This document shows, in pieces, positions 17,736-26,720 of a stretch of DNA of 64,000 nt; position 1 is the stretch's first letter, and every line of letters starts with the position of its first letter. Under the pieces are notes generated by a model. It was given only the letters and a program-made list of their open reading frames with translations. It ran no database searches and was not told the origin of the DNA. The position numbers were made by a program, and so were the translations under genes. The stretch is from the NCBI GenBank assembly GCA_029936675.1, contig JAPYSB010000007.1:1-64000 (forward strand), given 5' to 3'. Source of the stretch: Dehalococcoidia bacterium (GTDB lineage: Bacteria > Chloroflexota > Dehalococcoidia > Lucifugimonadales > UBA826).

Positions 17736-19175
17736 TTGATTGCGTGGAAGCGATCATGTGATAATCGACAACCCATACGCCAAATTGGACCCCGGGAGAT
17801 TGGGTTGTACACCGATAGAACTCTGCCACACGATATCGAAGCTGAACACTCGGTCATAGGATCTTTGCTATTAGACGGAGATTCATTGTCAAAAGTGTCT
17901 TCTATATTGAAACCCACTGATTTTTACCTGGAAAAAAACCGATACTGCTTTGAGGCTTGTTTGGATTTAGCTGGGAGAAATGAGGTCATAAACCAGGTAA
18001 CTGTAGCTCATGAATTGTCTCTCCAAGAAAAATTGGATTCTATAGGAGGATCAGTTCATCTATCAGATATTGTCAATGGAGTGCCAAGCCCAGCTCACAT
18101 ACTGCATTTTGCTCAAATAGTCCAAAGAACCTCGATTATGCGGCAACTTGTGCAAGCTGCTGGTTCGATTGCGAACATAGGGTATGAAAGTTCCCCTGAC
18201 ACCAACGAATCGTTAAACAGGGCAGAAGAGCTCCTTTTCGGCATCCGTTCTGAACGAGGAACAAGGGATTTCGCTGCATTACGTGATGTTCTAGACAACT
18301 ATATGGCTGAAAGTCTACAACCGGACATAAACAGGTTAGCCCCCGTCCAAAGTGGTTACAGTCAATTTGATCAGCTTTTGGGAGGGGGAATGCAGCGATC
18401 TGACCTATTAATAGTGGCCGCTAGGCCTAGCCTGGGGAAAAGTACCCTGGCCTTTAACATGGCTGCAGCAGCAGCAGCTAATGGTAACAATGTTGGTATT
18501 TTCAGTCTAGAAATGAGTGCTGAACAGATAGCCCTCCGTCTTCTTTCAAGTGAAGCCCATGTCGATAGCCATAGACTGCGGCTTCAATTAATCAACGAAA
18601 TGGAAGAGCAAAGACTCTTCGATGCAATTGGCAATCTTTCTGACCTTCCCCTATACATTGACGACACTCCATTTCAAACGATCGTTGAGATGCGTAGTAA
18701 AGCCAGACGCCTTCAAGCAGAGCGAGGTCTAGACCTAATAATAGTGGACTATTTGCAGCTGATAAATGGCAGTGGTGGTAGAAATAGCAACAGGGTTCAG
18801 GAAATGGGAGAAATATCAAGATCATTGAAGGGTATGGCTAGAGATCTTAACGTACCGGTGTTAGCCTGCTCACAACTAAGTCGGGCAATAGAACAACGTC
18901 CAGATCACCGGCCCATGTTATCCGATTTACGAGAAAGTGGCAGCATAGAGCAGGATGCTGATGTGGTTGCTTTCATACATCGCGAAGACAGATACGTCGA
19001 CCCTGAAGCCTGGGAAAAACGATATCCCACCCAAGAATATCCAGCTAACATTGCAGACATAATAGTAGCTAAACATAGAAATGGTCGAACTGGGGGAATA
19101 AAGCTTTATTTTCAAGAACGTTTCGTTAAATTTGAGGATCTAGAAATTTATCAGCAAGACTCAGTAAGTGCATAA
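17736..19175 (+). CDS. dnaB: Replicative DNA helicase DnaB
   Basis: Hexameric fork helicase. The N-terminal primase-binding domain begins PHDIEAEHSVIGSLLLDGD, and the RecA-like domain has Walker A ARPSLGKST near 230, Walker B LIIVDYLQLI near 335, and SQLSRAIEQRPDHRPMLSDLRESGSIEQDAD. The tracked start is TTG at 17736, but the in-frame TTG at 17805 has GGGAG upstream and gives a protein starting just before the conserved PHDIEAE, so I prefer it. The stop overlaps the next gene's start. Probably one transcript with rplI and the loader genes. Confidence 0.96.
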   Translation: MIAWKRSCDNRQPIRQIGPREIGLYTDRTLPHDIEAEHSVIGSLLLDGDSLSKVSSILKPTDFYLEKNRYCFEACLDLAGRNEVINQVTVAHELSLQEKLDSIGGSVHLSDIVNGVPSPAHILHFAQIVQRTSIMRQLVQAAGSIANIGYESSPDTNESLNRAEELLFGIRSERGTRDFAALRDVLDNYMAESLQPDINRLAPVQSGYSQFDQLLGGGMQRSDLLIVAARPSLGKSTLAFNMAAAAAANGNNVGIFSLEMSAEQIALRLLSSEAHVDSHRLRLQLINEMEEQRLFDAIGNLSDLPLYIDDTPFQTIVEMRSKARRLQAERGLDLIIVDYLQLINGSGGRNSNRVQEMGEISRSLKGMARDLNVPVLACSQLSRAIEQRPDHRPMLSDLRESGSIEQDADVVAFIHREDRYVDPEAWEKRYPTQEYPANIADIIVAKHRNGRTGGIKLYFQERFVKFEDLEIYQQDSVSA

Positions 19176-19828
19176 TGCCATTTCAAGGTTTTATAAAAGG
19201 GGTGAGGTACATACCCGTTCCTGCTCCTGTATTCGGAGAATTATTGCAGGAAATTCAAGATATAACTGAGTTAAAAATAATTCTTCGGATTATCCGTTTG
19301 CTGCACAATAAAAAAGGTTTGGAAAGGTATGTGTCCATAGACGAACTGCTGGCAGACCGTGTTCTTTCAATCGGCATGGGCTCGATGGATCTGGATAGTC
19401 GGAGAACACATATCCTTCAGTCTTTAGAATCGTCAGAGAAACGGAAAATATTAATTAAGATCAACAGGAAAAATACAGGCACATTCGCATATTTCTTGAA
19501 CACGGAATTCGAAAGGCAAGCAATCGGGAAAATGAAGGATTCTGAACACCAATCCGACTTTGAGCCTTGGGAAACCGGCGAAGATAGACCAAATATATAT
19601 TCTCTTTATGAACAAAATATTGGTATATTAACTCCGATTGTGGCAGAAAAAATCGGAGAAGCTGAACAAAGATACCCTGTGGAGTGGATAGAGGAAGCAA
19701 TAACAGAGGCTGTATCTCTAAATTCAAGAAATTGGAGATACATTTCGAGAATACTAGAACGGTGGGAAATAGAGGGAAAACAAAATGGAGAATCTAGGAA
19801 GCATTCTGGCAAAGCTAGATACATTTAA
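19175..19828 (+). CDS. DnaD-domain primosomal protein
   Basis: The 217 residues divide into an N-terminal winged-helix-like part (about 1-115) and a C-terminal DnaD/DnaB_2 helical domain (about 140-205) with IYSLYEQNIGILTPIVAEKI and WIEEAITEAVSLNSRNWRYI, the family ssDNA-binding hallmark. In Firmicutes such proteins work with a DnaC/DnaI-type loader at origins or in restart. Here it overlaps dnaB by one base and the tandem AAA+ loader by 44 bases, a tightly coupled helicase-loading cassette. Confidence 0.88.
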   Translation: MPFQGFIKGVRYIPVPAPVFGELLQEIQDITELKIILRIIRLLHNKKGLERYVSIDELLADRVLSIGMGSMDLDSRRTHILQSLESSEKRKILIKINRKNTGTFAYFLNTEFERQAIGKMKDSEHQSDFEPWETGEDRPNIYSLYEQNIGILTPIVAEKIGEAEQRYPVEWIEEAITEAVSLNSRNWRYISRILERWEIEGKQNGESRKHSGKARYI

Positions 19829-21137
19829 AGCTAACAGAAGCAACGATCTCTCTCAAGATATAGATCTAAATCCACCTATAATTTGTGATATATGCAACGA
19901 TAAAGGCTGGCTAACCCCCAAACTTCCAACGGGTCACCAAGATTTCGGGTCGATAAAATCTTGTGTGTGTCGAAAAAATGTAAAACAGGAAGAACTGACG
20001 ACGAGGCTACTTTCATACAGTAACTTAGGGTCTCTCTCACGCTACACTTTTGAAACTTTAGATCTGAAAAATGAAACAGCTCAACAGGATGCGGACGACA
20101 TCTTTCGTGAGGCTTTCATAAACTGTTCCAATTATTCCGAACGCCCGAGCGGCTGGATATTGATCAACGGTCCCCATGGATCCGGCAAAACACACCTTTC
20201 CGCGGCAATAGCTAACAGGTGTATTTCAACAGGAAAACCCGCGTTCTTTATATATGTACCTGATTTAATGGACCATCTCAGAGCTAGTTATACAAATAAT
20301 TCAGACTTTGAATATGACGACTTATTTGACCAAGTTAAGAATGCGCCAATATTAATCCTCGACGGTATAACTGACCACAGCGTAAGTAGCTGGTCGGCGG
20401 AGAAATTGAATCAGATCCTCAATCACCGATCAAACGGAAGACTCCCCACTATTTTGACGACTTCTGAAGATATCAATTCTTTAGACCCGTTTATTAGAAG
20501 CCGAATATACGATTCAAATCTTTGCAATATAGTCACAACGGATTCAAGAATTAGTAGTTATGATGAAATGTCTTCTCTCGGGGCTATTCCTAAAGAGCTT
20601 TCACAAATGAACTTCGATACCTTTAACTCAAAAGGGAGGAGGGGAAATTCCAATTTAGAACCAGTGTTTGAAAGTGCCAAAAAATACAGTCAGACCCCAG
20701 ATGGATGGCTCACCTTCTATAGCGATAATTCAGGAGTGGGTAAAACCCATTTGGCAGTTGCTATCGGGAATTACCGCAAATCAGTTGGCGAGGATGTTTT
20801 CTTTGCATTCGTACCAGAATTGATGGATGAATTGAGATCCGGGTTCTCTCCCGACAGCTCACTTAGCTCATCTCGTATTTTCGATAGGGTTAAGGATTCC
20901 TCATTATTAATTTTGGATGACTTGGGAAATGAACAAGATACAAACTGGTCCCAAAAAACGATATATCATCTTTTGGTTTACCGACACAATCACAGACTAC
21001 CAACGATTATAACGACCAGGACAGATTTCACCAGCATAGCCAGTAAAAGCGCGCAAGCCTCCAGAATTCAAGATGCGAAAATAGGCCAAATTCTGAACAT
21101 ACAAGCTCCAGATTACAGAATGGGCAGAACCCGATAA
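19785..21137 (+). CDS. Helicase-loader-like protein with two tandem DnaC/IstB AAA+ domains
   Basis: 450 residues. The N-terminal Cys cluster C34-x2-C37...C60-x-C62 resembles a DnaI-type zinc site. Domain 1 (about 95-255) has Walker A GPHGSGKT (129-136) and Walker B ILILDG (second acidic replaced by Gly). Domain 2 (about 295-450) has a P-loop DNSGVGKT (314-321; first Gly replaced by Asp) and an intact LLILDD (374-379), ending with the SRI...APDYR segment of the family. Each domain thus departs from consensus at a different point. It follows dnaB and the DnaD-like gene with overlap, so a replicative-helicase loading role is likely. Single-domain DnaC/DnaI is about 240-310 residues. Confidence 0.9.
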   Translation: MENLGSILAKLDTFKANRSNDLSQDIDLNPPIICDICNDKGWLTPKLPTGHQDFGSIKSCVCRKNVKQEELTTRLLSYSNLGSLSRYTFETLDLKNETAQQDADDIFREAFINCSNYSERPSGWILINGPHGSGKTHLSAAIANRCISTGKPAFFIYVPDLMDHLRASYTNNSDFEYDDLFDQVKNAPILILDGITDHSVSSWSAEKLNQILNHRSNGRLPTILTTSEDINSLDPFIRSRIYDSNLCNIVTTDSRISSYDEMSSLGAIPKELSQMNFDTFNSKGRRGNSNLEPVFESAKKYSQTPDGWLTFYSDNSGVGKTHLAVAIGNYRKSVGEDVFFAFVPELMDELRSGFSPDSSLSSSRIFDRVKDSSLLILDDLGNEQDTNWSQKTIYHLLVYRHNHRLPTIITTRTDFTSIASKSAQASRIQDAKIGQILNIQAPDYRMGRTR

Positions 21138-21158
21138 ACACAGGAACCAAACCTTTAA

Positions 21159-21524
21159 ATGACAATAGCTGAAGGCTGTATATTCTGCGAAATAATTTCC
21201 GGAAAGGAACCGGCTGATTCCTACCACGAGGAAAAAGATTTTGTGGTCTTTGAAAATAACCTTAGATGGTTTTCAACTCAATTGCTTTTCGTACCCAAAT
21301 TACATATGACCCAGTCTAATTTATGGTCATCGAAAAGTTTGATATCTGAAATCGGATTTCTTGCTAATGAAATGGGTCAGAAAAGGTGTCCATCGGGTTA
21401 TAGAATTCTCTCCAATTTTGGAGAGGACGGTATGCAGTCCCAGAAGCATGCACACCTGCACCTAGTTGGTGGAAGTAAATTGGGAATGTACGTATGGGGT
21501 AAGCTGAGGAAAAACCCGCTGTGA
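21159..21524 (+). CDS. HIT family hydrolase
   Basis: Histidine-triad nucleotide-binding protein of 121 residues. It has an N-terminal GCIFCEIISGK and the C-terminal triad QKHAHLHLVGG (HxHxH; the middle His is the expected nucleophile). Probable AMP-lysine or dinucleotide hydrolase. Last gene of the plus-strand replication operon, 21 bases after the loader gene. Confidence 0.9.
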   Translation: MTIAEGCIFCEIISGKEPADSYHEEKDFVVFENNLRWFSTQLLFVPKLHMTQSNLWSSKSLISEIGFLANEMGQKRCPSGYRILSNFGEDGMQSQKHAHLHLVGGSKLGMYVWGKLRKNPL

Positions 21525-21616
21525 GAAAGTAGCGAAAATTCCCGAATATCTCTATTACCCTCCAAATGGCAAAATGCGGTTATATGATGTCAACCATATT
21601 AAATATGTCTTCATCG

Positions 21617-22684
21617 CTACGAATTAAGTGCATTATCAGCCCATAGGATTATTTCTTCAGTTTTGTCCCAACCAACACAGGCATCTGTAATTGATACACC
21701 ATACTCCAGGGTACCTGGATCATTACCAAGTTTCTGACTTCCAGGATTTATATTGCTCTCAAGCATCACTCCCACAATGCTATTGTTCCCGCCTGCTCGC
21801 TGTGAAATCACATCTTCAAACACCGAAGGCTGTCTTTCGTGATCTTTATTAGAGTTACCATGACTGCAATCAATTATTAATCGCTGGTCCAACCCCCCGT
21901 TGGATAAAACTTCATTAGCCGATTTTATTGAATCTGAGTCATAGTTAGGACCTAATTTACCCCCTCTCAACACCAAATGGCCATCTGGATTACCACCAGT
22001 TCTTAAAACACACACGTGCCCATCAGGCCCAGTCCCTACATATGAATGCTGGCTGCGGGCGGCCAATATACCATCCACCGCGGTCTCAAAACTTCCATCC
22101 GTACCATTCTTGAACCCAACCGGAATTCCAATTGCACTCGCCATCTGTCTATGGGTTTGACTCTCAGTTGTCCTTGCACCTATTGCAACCCAAGAAACTA
22201 AATCTTCAAAATAATGCGGGACTACAGGGTCCAAAACCTCACAAGCTGCAGGCATTCCCATGTCATTGATTTCTTGCAGCAATCGCCTTGCTCGCTGTAA
22301 TCCTTGTGAAATATCAAATGTCTCATCGAGCCCAGGATCATTTATCAGACCCTTCCAACCTACCGTTGTTCTAGGTTTCTCAAAATATACTCTCATCACA
22401 ACATATATTTTTTCACTAAGCCGATCTCTCAGTTCAATCAGTCTTCGAGCATAATCCAGAGCGGCTTCCTCGTCATGAATAGAGCAAGGTCCCGTTATTA
22501 TCATTACTTTATCGGCATCGCCATGGAGAATATTTTTTATTGTCTTTCTAGCCTCTTGAACGGTTAAAGCGGCATTATCAGATCTGGGAAATCTGTCTAC
22601 TAGCTCTAGGGGGCTAAACAAGTGATTTGAAGAAAACCCCAACCCTTGGACATGGCTTTTTTGACTGCTCATTTTAATCCTCAA
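21617..22684 (-). CDS. DAHP synthase, class I (AroF/G/H type)
   Basis: Condenses phosphoenolpyruvate and erythrose 4-phosphate to DAHP, committing carbon to aromatic synthesis. At 355 residues it shows the class I alpha pattern: ITGPCSIHDEEAALDYA near 60, MRVYFEKPRTTVGWKGLINDP near 95, GARTTESQTHRQMASA, GFKNGTDG, LRGG and IDCSHGNS with metal ligands. Isozyme specificity is not readable from the protein, but the upstream attenuator is rich in Tyr and Phe codons, suggesting control by those amino acids. Divergent from the FGE gene. Confidence 0.96.
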   Translation of the reverse strand: MRIKMSSQKSHVQGLGFSSNHLFSPLELVDRFPRSDNAALTVQEARKTIKNILHGDADKVMIITGPCSIHDEEAALDYARRLIELRDRLSEKIYVVMRVYFEKPRTTVGWKGLINDPGLDETFDISQGLQRARRLLQEINDMGMPAACEVLDPVVPHYFEDLVSWVAIGARTTESQTHRQMASAIGIPVGFKNGTDGSFETAVDGILAARSQHSYVGTGPDGHVCVLRTGGNPDGHLVLRGGKLGPNYDSDSIKSANEVLSNGGLDQRLIIDCSHGNSNKDHERQPSVFEDVISQRAGGNNSIVGVMLESNINPGSQKLGNDPGTLEYGVSITDACVGWDKTEEIILWADNALNS

Positions 22685-22742
22685 TTTTTGAATTGAATTT
22701 TTTTGCTACTTTTGCTACTTTTATGATCTATTCATAAAACCC

Positions 22743-22777
22743 AAAAAAAAAAGCCCCAATCGCTACCGATTGTGGGC
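22743..22777 (-). terminator. Attenuator terminator upstream of DAHP synthase
   Basis: On the minus strand GCCCACAATCG (22777-22767), loop GTAG, CGATTGGGGC (22762-22753) form 10 pairs with one bulged A, followed by ten T residues (22752-22743). It lies between promoter and structural gene, 58 bases before the start codon. The competing antiterminator is GCTGCCGAT (22832-22824) with ATCGGTAGC (22770-22762), 9 pairs including one G-U. A proximal hairpin GTAGC (22845-22841) with GCTGC (22832-22828) can block that. Confidence 0.88.
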
Positions 22778-22801
22778 TCCTGTCTGACTTTGGATATATT
22801 C

Positions 22802-22891
22802 CTAGAGTTTACACAAGTCCTTTATCGGCAGCTGACTTAAGCTACTAAAATAATAATAAAAGTGTGTGTGTTTATAGAATTTATTTTCCAT
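22802..22891 (-). CDS. Aromatic amino acid leader peptide of the DAHP synthase attenuator
   Basis: A 29-codon ORF beginning ATG-GAA with residues 5-15 reading FYKHTHFYYYF: seven of eleven codons are Tyr or Phe. It ends TAG at 22802. The Tyr/Phe run sits just before the GTAGC arm of the leader hairpin, so a ribosome starved for charged Tyr or Phe tRNA would cover that arm. The start lies only about 4 bases after the predicted transcription start, implying near-leaderless initiation. Too short for the ORF track. Confidence 0.82.
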   Translation of the reverse strand: MENKFYKHTHFYYYFSSLSQLPIKDLCKL

Positions 22892-22901
22892 AGCATGCCG
22901 G

Positions 22902-22930
22902 ATAGTATACTCTTTCACAAATGGTGTCAA
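22902..22930 (-). promoter_or_regulatory. Consensus promoter of the DAHP synthase operon
   Basis: Minus strand: perfect TTGACA (22930-22925), 17-base spacer, TACTAT (22907-22902). Predicted start about 22895, immediately before the leader peptide ATG at 22891. Confidence 0.82.
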
Positions 22931-22962
22931 TAAATCTCTAACCCAAATTAAGAAGCATAAAT

Positions 22963-23940
22963 ATGTCTAATATCCCTTCTGAAATGATTCCTTGTTGCGC
23001 GGCATCCAGGAACTCCAAGTTGCCCATTTATACCTCTAAAGTGCGAGGGACTAAAAAATCTCAACCGGAATTCATTAACCCAAAAAACATGGCCACCATT
23101 ACAGGTGGCACATTTCAGATGGGTGCTGATTACGAGTTCGGCTTTCCAGGTGATGGAGAAGGGCCAATAAAGGAAGTGAGACTGGATTCCTTCCTAATTG
23201 ACATCACCGCTGTTACAAACAGGAATTTTGCTGACTTCGTAAAAGAAACAAAATACAAAACCGACGCGGAGCAATTTGGCTGGTCATTTGTATTTTATAA
23301 ATTCATTGCTCCCCGAAATGCGCGATCTGCCAATCAATCTCCTGCGGGTACCCCGTGGTGGAGAAGAGTAGACGGGGCGTCTTGGAAACACCCAGAAGGT
23401 ACTGGTTCCAATATAAGAACTAGAATGAGCCACCCGGCTGTCCATATCTCATGGAATGATGCAACTGAGTTTGCCTCTCACTACGGAAAACGTCTGCCAA
23501 CTGAAGCAGAATGGGAATTTGCAGCACGTGGTGGCGAAAAACAACAATTATACCCTTGGGGAAATGAACTCCATCCAGAAGGCCAACACATGTGCAATAT
23601 ATGGCAAGGGGAATTTCCAACCATCAACTCGGAAGATGACGGATTTGCAGGCACTGCTCCGGCCAAAAATTATCCTCCAAACGGCTATGGGTTGTATAAC
23701 GTAGTCGGGAACGTATGGGAATGGCAGCAAGATTGGTTCAGCAATTCCTCCAACGACATGGATGCCAAATACGACCCTAAGGGTCCGGATTTTGGTACAT
23801 CAAAAACCATAAAAGGAGGCTCCTACCTCTGCCACGAATCATATTGTAATCGCTATCGGGTGGCCGCCAGAAGTTCAAATACACCGGATAGTTCCACCGG
23901 CAATCTGGGATTTAGATGTGTTTCCGACATTAAAACCTAA
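22963..23940 (+). CDS. Formylglycine-generating enzyme (sulfatase-activating)
   Basis: Copper-dependent oxidase that converts the active-site Cys of type I sulfatases to formylglycine. The FGE-sulfatase fold runs from about residue 45: GGTFQMGAD, RLPTEAEWEFAARGG, YPWGNE, NVVGNVWEWQQDW. The C-terminus has GGSYLCHESYCNRYR with the two catalytic cysteines Cys290 and Cys295 (equivalents of human Cys336/Cys341), then RSSNTPDSSTGNLGFRC. Both Cys separate true FGE from Cys-lacking homologues such as EgtB or PvdO-like proteins. No sulfatase lies in the window, so the client is elsewhere. Confidence 0.93.
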   Translation: MSNIPSEMIPCCAASRNSKLPIYTSKVRGTKKSQPEFINPKNMATITGGTFQMGADYEFGFPGDGEGPIKEVRLDSFLIDITAVTNRNFADFVKETKYKTDAEQFGWSFVFYKFIAPRNARSANQSPAGTPWWRRVDGASWKHPEGTGSNIRTRMSHPAVHISWNDATEFASHYGKRLPTEAEWEFAARGGEKQQLYPWGNELHPEGQHMCNIWQGEFPTINSEDDGFAGTAPAKNYPPNGYGLYNVVGNVWEWQQDWFSNSSNDMDAKYDPKGPDFGTSKTIKGGSYLCHESYCNRYRVAARSSNTPDSSTGNLGFRCVSDIKT

Positions 23941-24050
23941 AATTGTCGATAGCGGAACTAAAAACCTTGCGATACAATTTTGCTGGCTGAGCCAGATCCT
24001 GAATACTTCAGCAAAGAGTATTAGTTCACATTATGCGAATGGGTAGTTAG

Positions 24051-26717
24051 GTGACCAATAAAATGACTAGTGATGAAATAAGGGAAGCCTTCTTAAAATA
24101 CTTTGAAAATAAAGGACATCTCAGAGTCCCAAGCTCATCTTTAATACCCGTCGGTGACCCTACTCTCTTGTTGACAATCGCCGGAATGACTCAATTCAAA
24201 CCATATTTTTCTGGCCAACAGACCCCGCCAAGACAAAGATTGACCTCTGCTCAAAAATGTTTCAGAACCCCGGATATAGATATAGTCGGGGATGCCACTC
24301 ACAACACATTATTTGAGATGTTAGGTAACTTTAGTTTCGGCGACTATTTCAAAAATGAAGCCATTGAATATGCTTTGGGATTTCTAATTGGTGAATTAAA
24401 TCTCCCAAAGGAAAAACTTTACATTACTGTCCACCACACGGACGATGAAGCCCAGGAAATATGGGAAAACATCGGGGTTCCCAAGGAACGTATATATCGA
24501 TTCGGGGATGAAGACAATTGGTGGGGTCCTCCGATACATGGCAATGAAGGGCCATGCGGGCCATGTAGCGAATTACATTATGATTTTGGATCGGGCAAAG
24601 GGTGTCTCAAAAATGACTGCGCTCCTAATTGTGAAAATCTAATGTCAACTGGTGAAAAATGCACTCGGTTCGTGGAACTATGGAACTTGGTATTCATGCA
24701 GTACTACCATCACCCCGATGGAACCAGAGAAAAATTACCTGCACCAAGTATTGACACTGGGATGGGTTTGGAAAGAGCCACCATCGTCATGCAAGATGTA
24801 GAAACAATGTACGAGACAGACATATTCGCTTCTCTGGTAACGCAAGTTTGTTCAATCAGTGGACACAAATATGGGAAAGATTTGGAGACTGATTATGCTA
24901 TTAGAGCAATTGCAGAACATACAAGAAGCTCCACATTTTTGACGGCTGATGGAGTGGTCCCGGGTAACGAAGGCAGGGGTTATGTACTAAGACGAGTTAT
25001 TCGGAGAGCCATCAGGCTTGCTCGAAAACTTGGATTGCAGGAATCATTTATGTCACCTATTGCTGAATCCGTGATAGAAAAAATGGGAGTGACATATCCT
25101 GAACTATACAACCATAAGGAATTTATTCTAAGCGTCCTGACATTAGAGGAGGAACGGTTCCAACAGGCTTTCGAGAATGGCTTTACCATGCTAGAGGAAG
25201 CTATGGGAAATTCTTCCACTTTGGAAGGGGATCTAGTTTTTAAGCTTTGGGATACTTATGGGTTCCCAATGGAAATGACTCAGGAAATAGCTGCAGAGAG
25301 AAATATTACGGTGGATATGGCTGGTTTCGAAAAAGAGATGGAGGCACAGAAAAAACGGGCCCGATCTCACGCACAATTCGATGGCGATCACGCGCGAGTT
25401 CGTTTATACGAAGAGTTAGGGGTTGGTAATACTAATTTCACCGGCTATGAAACACTGGACGGGAAAAGCGTTGTAGTCGGATTAATTTCAATGGGCCTAT
25501 CTGTTGCCGAAGTTTCGCAAGGTCAAGAATTGGAGATGATTTTACAAGAAACTCCATTTTATGCCGAGGGAGGCGGACAGGTGGGGGATGGTGGCACCAT
25601 TGGTAACTCCGAATGTGAAATGGCAGTGCACGACACAAAAGAGTCAATCCCCGGTCTCATTGTGCATTACGGATTTTTGTCAAAAGGAACCATTTCAGTC
25701 GGGGACACAGTGCAGAGTCATGTTGATCCAACAAGAAGAGATGACACTGCCAGAAACCATACTGCTACCCATATGCTGCACGCCGCCCTGCGACATGTGC
25801 TAGGGCCCCATGTAAGACAGGCAGGGTCCCTTGTTACAGCATCCAGACTCCGATTCGATTTCAGTCATATAAGGGCTGTTACTCCAGAGGAGATGTGGCA
25901 GGTGCAATTCCTAGTCAACGAAAAAATAAGACATAATGCAGAGATTAATAGGAGTGAAGATACCTACAGCGGAGCAATTGAAAAAGGTGCCCTGGCTTTT
26001 TTTGGTGATAAATATGGAGACACAGTACGATTGGTAGAAATTGCTAATGGGGATACTTTCAGTTTTGAAGTATGTGGTGGAACCCACGTGAACCAAACTG
26101 GTGAAGTTGGAGTTGTATATATTTTGGGTGAATCTAGTATTGGCGCAGGCATGAGAAGAATAGAAGCTATCAGTGGCAGAGAGGCAGAGAGGCTTGTTTG
26201 GCAAAACATGCAACGAGATTCCAGAATCGCGGATATATTGCAAACCACCCCATCGGATATTGAAGACAGGGTAACAGCTATCTCAGAACAAATATCTTCG
26301 GCTAATAATCAAATCCAAAAATTGGAAAGACAAATGTCGGCCTTGGCTGCCACAGCCTTGTTAGATGAGGTACAAATAGTCAACGAAATCAAGATCTTAA
26401 TATCAGTTACAGAGGATCCATCAGCAGAACTATTACGATCAACAGGAGATTGGCTCCGAGACAAGTTAGGGACAGGTGTAGTTGCTATAGGTTCTATAGT
26501 AAATGGGAACCCAATGGTAGTTTGCATGATAACTCCAGATCTGGTCGAAAAGGGTTTGAACGCTGCAAAAATAGTGCAAGAAGTGGCCAAAATAATCGGC
26601 GGCGGCGGCGGCGGAAGACCCGAATCGGCCCAAGCCGGCGGAAAAGACCCCAATAAATTAAGGGAAGCTTTGTCCATTGTTCCTAGCATGATTTCAGACC
26701 TATCTGGAGGAGAGTAG
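24051..26717 (+). CDS. alaS: Alanyl-tRNA synthetase
   Basis: Charges tRNA-Ala. Class II catalytic core (residues 1-about 460; PSSSLIPVGDPTLLLTIAGM, CFRTPDIDIVG, GNFSFGDYFK), editing domain with HTATHMLHAALR (about 568) and the CGGTHV motif near 675, then the C-Ala domain ending in the GGGGGGRPESAQAGG tract. Length 888. The tracked start is GTG; the in-frame ATG at 24063 (MTSDEIR) has AGGTG 9 bases upstream and fits the family start better. Confidence 0.97.
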   Translation: MTNKMTSDEIREAFLKYFENKGHLRVPSSSLIPVGDPTLLLTIAGMTQFKPYFSGQQTPPRQRLTSAQKCFRTPDIDIVGDATHNTLFEMLGNFSFGDYFKNEAIEYALGFLIGELNLPKEKLYITVHHTDDEAQEIWENIGVPKERIYRFGDEDNWWGPPIHGNEGPCGPCSELHYDFGSGKGCLKNDCAPNCENLMSTGEKCTRFVELWNLVFMQYYHHPDGTREKLPAPSIDTGMGLERATIVMQDVETMYETDIFASLVTQVCSISGHKYGKDLETDYAIRAIAEHTRSSTFLTADGVVPGNEGRGYVLRRVIRRAIRLARKLGLQESFMSPIAESVIEKMGVTYPELYNHKEFILSVLTLEEERFQQAFENGFTMLEEAMGNSSTLEGDLVFKLWDTYGFPMEMTQEIAAERNITVDMAGFEKEMEAQKKRARSHAQFDGDHARVRLYEELGVGNTNFTGYETLDGKSVVVGLISMGLSVAEVSQGQELEMILQETPFYAEGGGQVGDGGTIGNSECEMAVHDTKESIPGLIVHYGFLSKGTISVGDTVQSHVDPTRRDDTARNHTATHMLHAALRHVLGPHVRQAGSLVTASRLRFDFSHIRAVTPEEMWQVQFLVNEKIRHNAEINRSEDTYSGAIEKGALAFFGDKYGDTVRLVEIANGDTFSFEVCGGTHVNQTGEVGVVYILGESSIGAGMRRIEAISGREAERLVWQNMQRDSRIADILQTTPSDIEDRVTAISEQISSANNQIQKLERQMSALAATALLDEVQIVNEIKILISVTEDPSAELLRSTGDWLRDKLGTGVVAIGSIVNGNPMVVCMITPDLVEKGLNAAKIVQEVAKIIGGGGGGRPESAQAGGKDPNKLREALSIVPSMISDLSGGE

Positions 26718-26720
26718 CAT

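Noticed and set aside
24001-24050. T-box upstream of alaS
   Set aside because: No T-box bulge sequence or antiterminator; only a small TGGCTGAGCCA palindrome.
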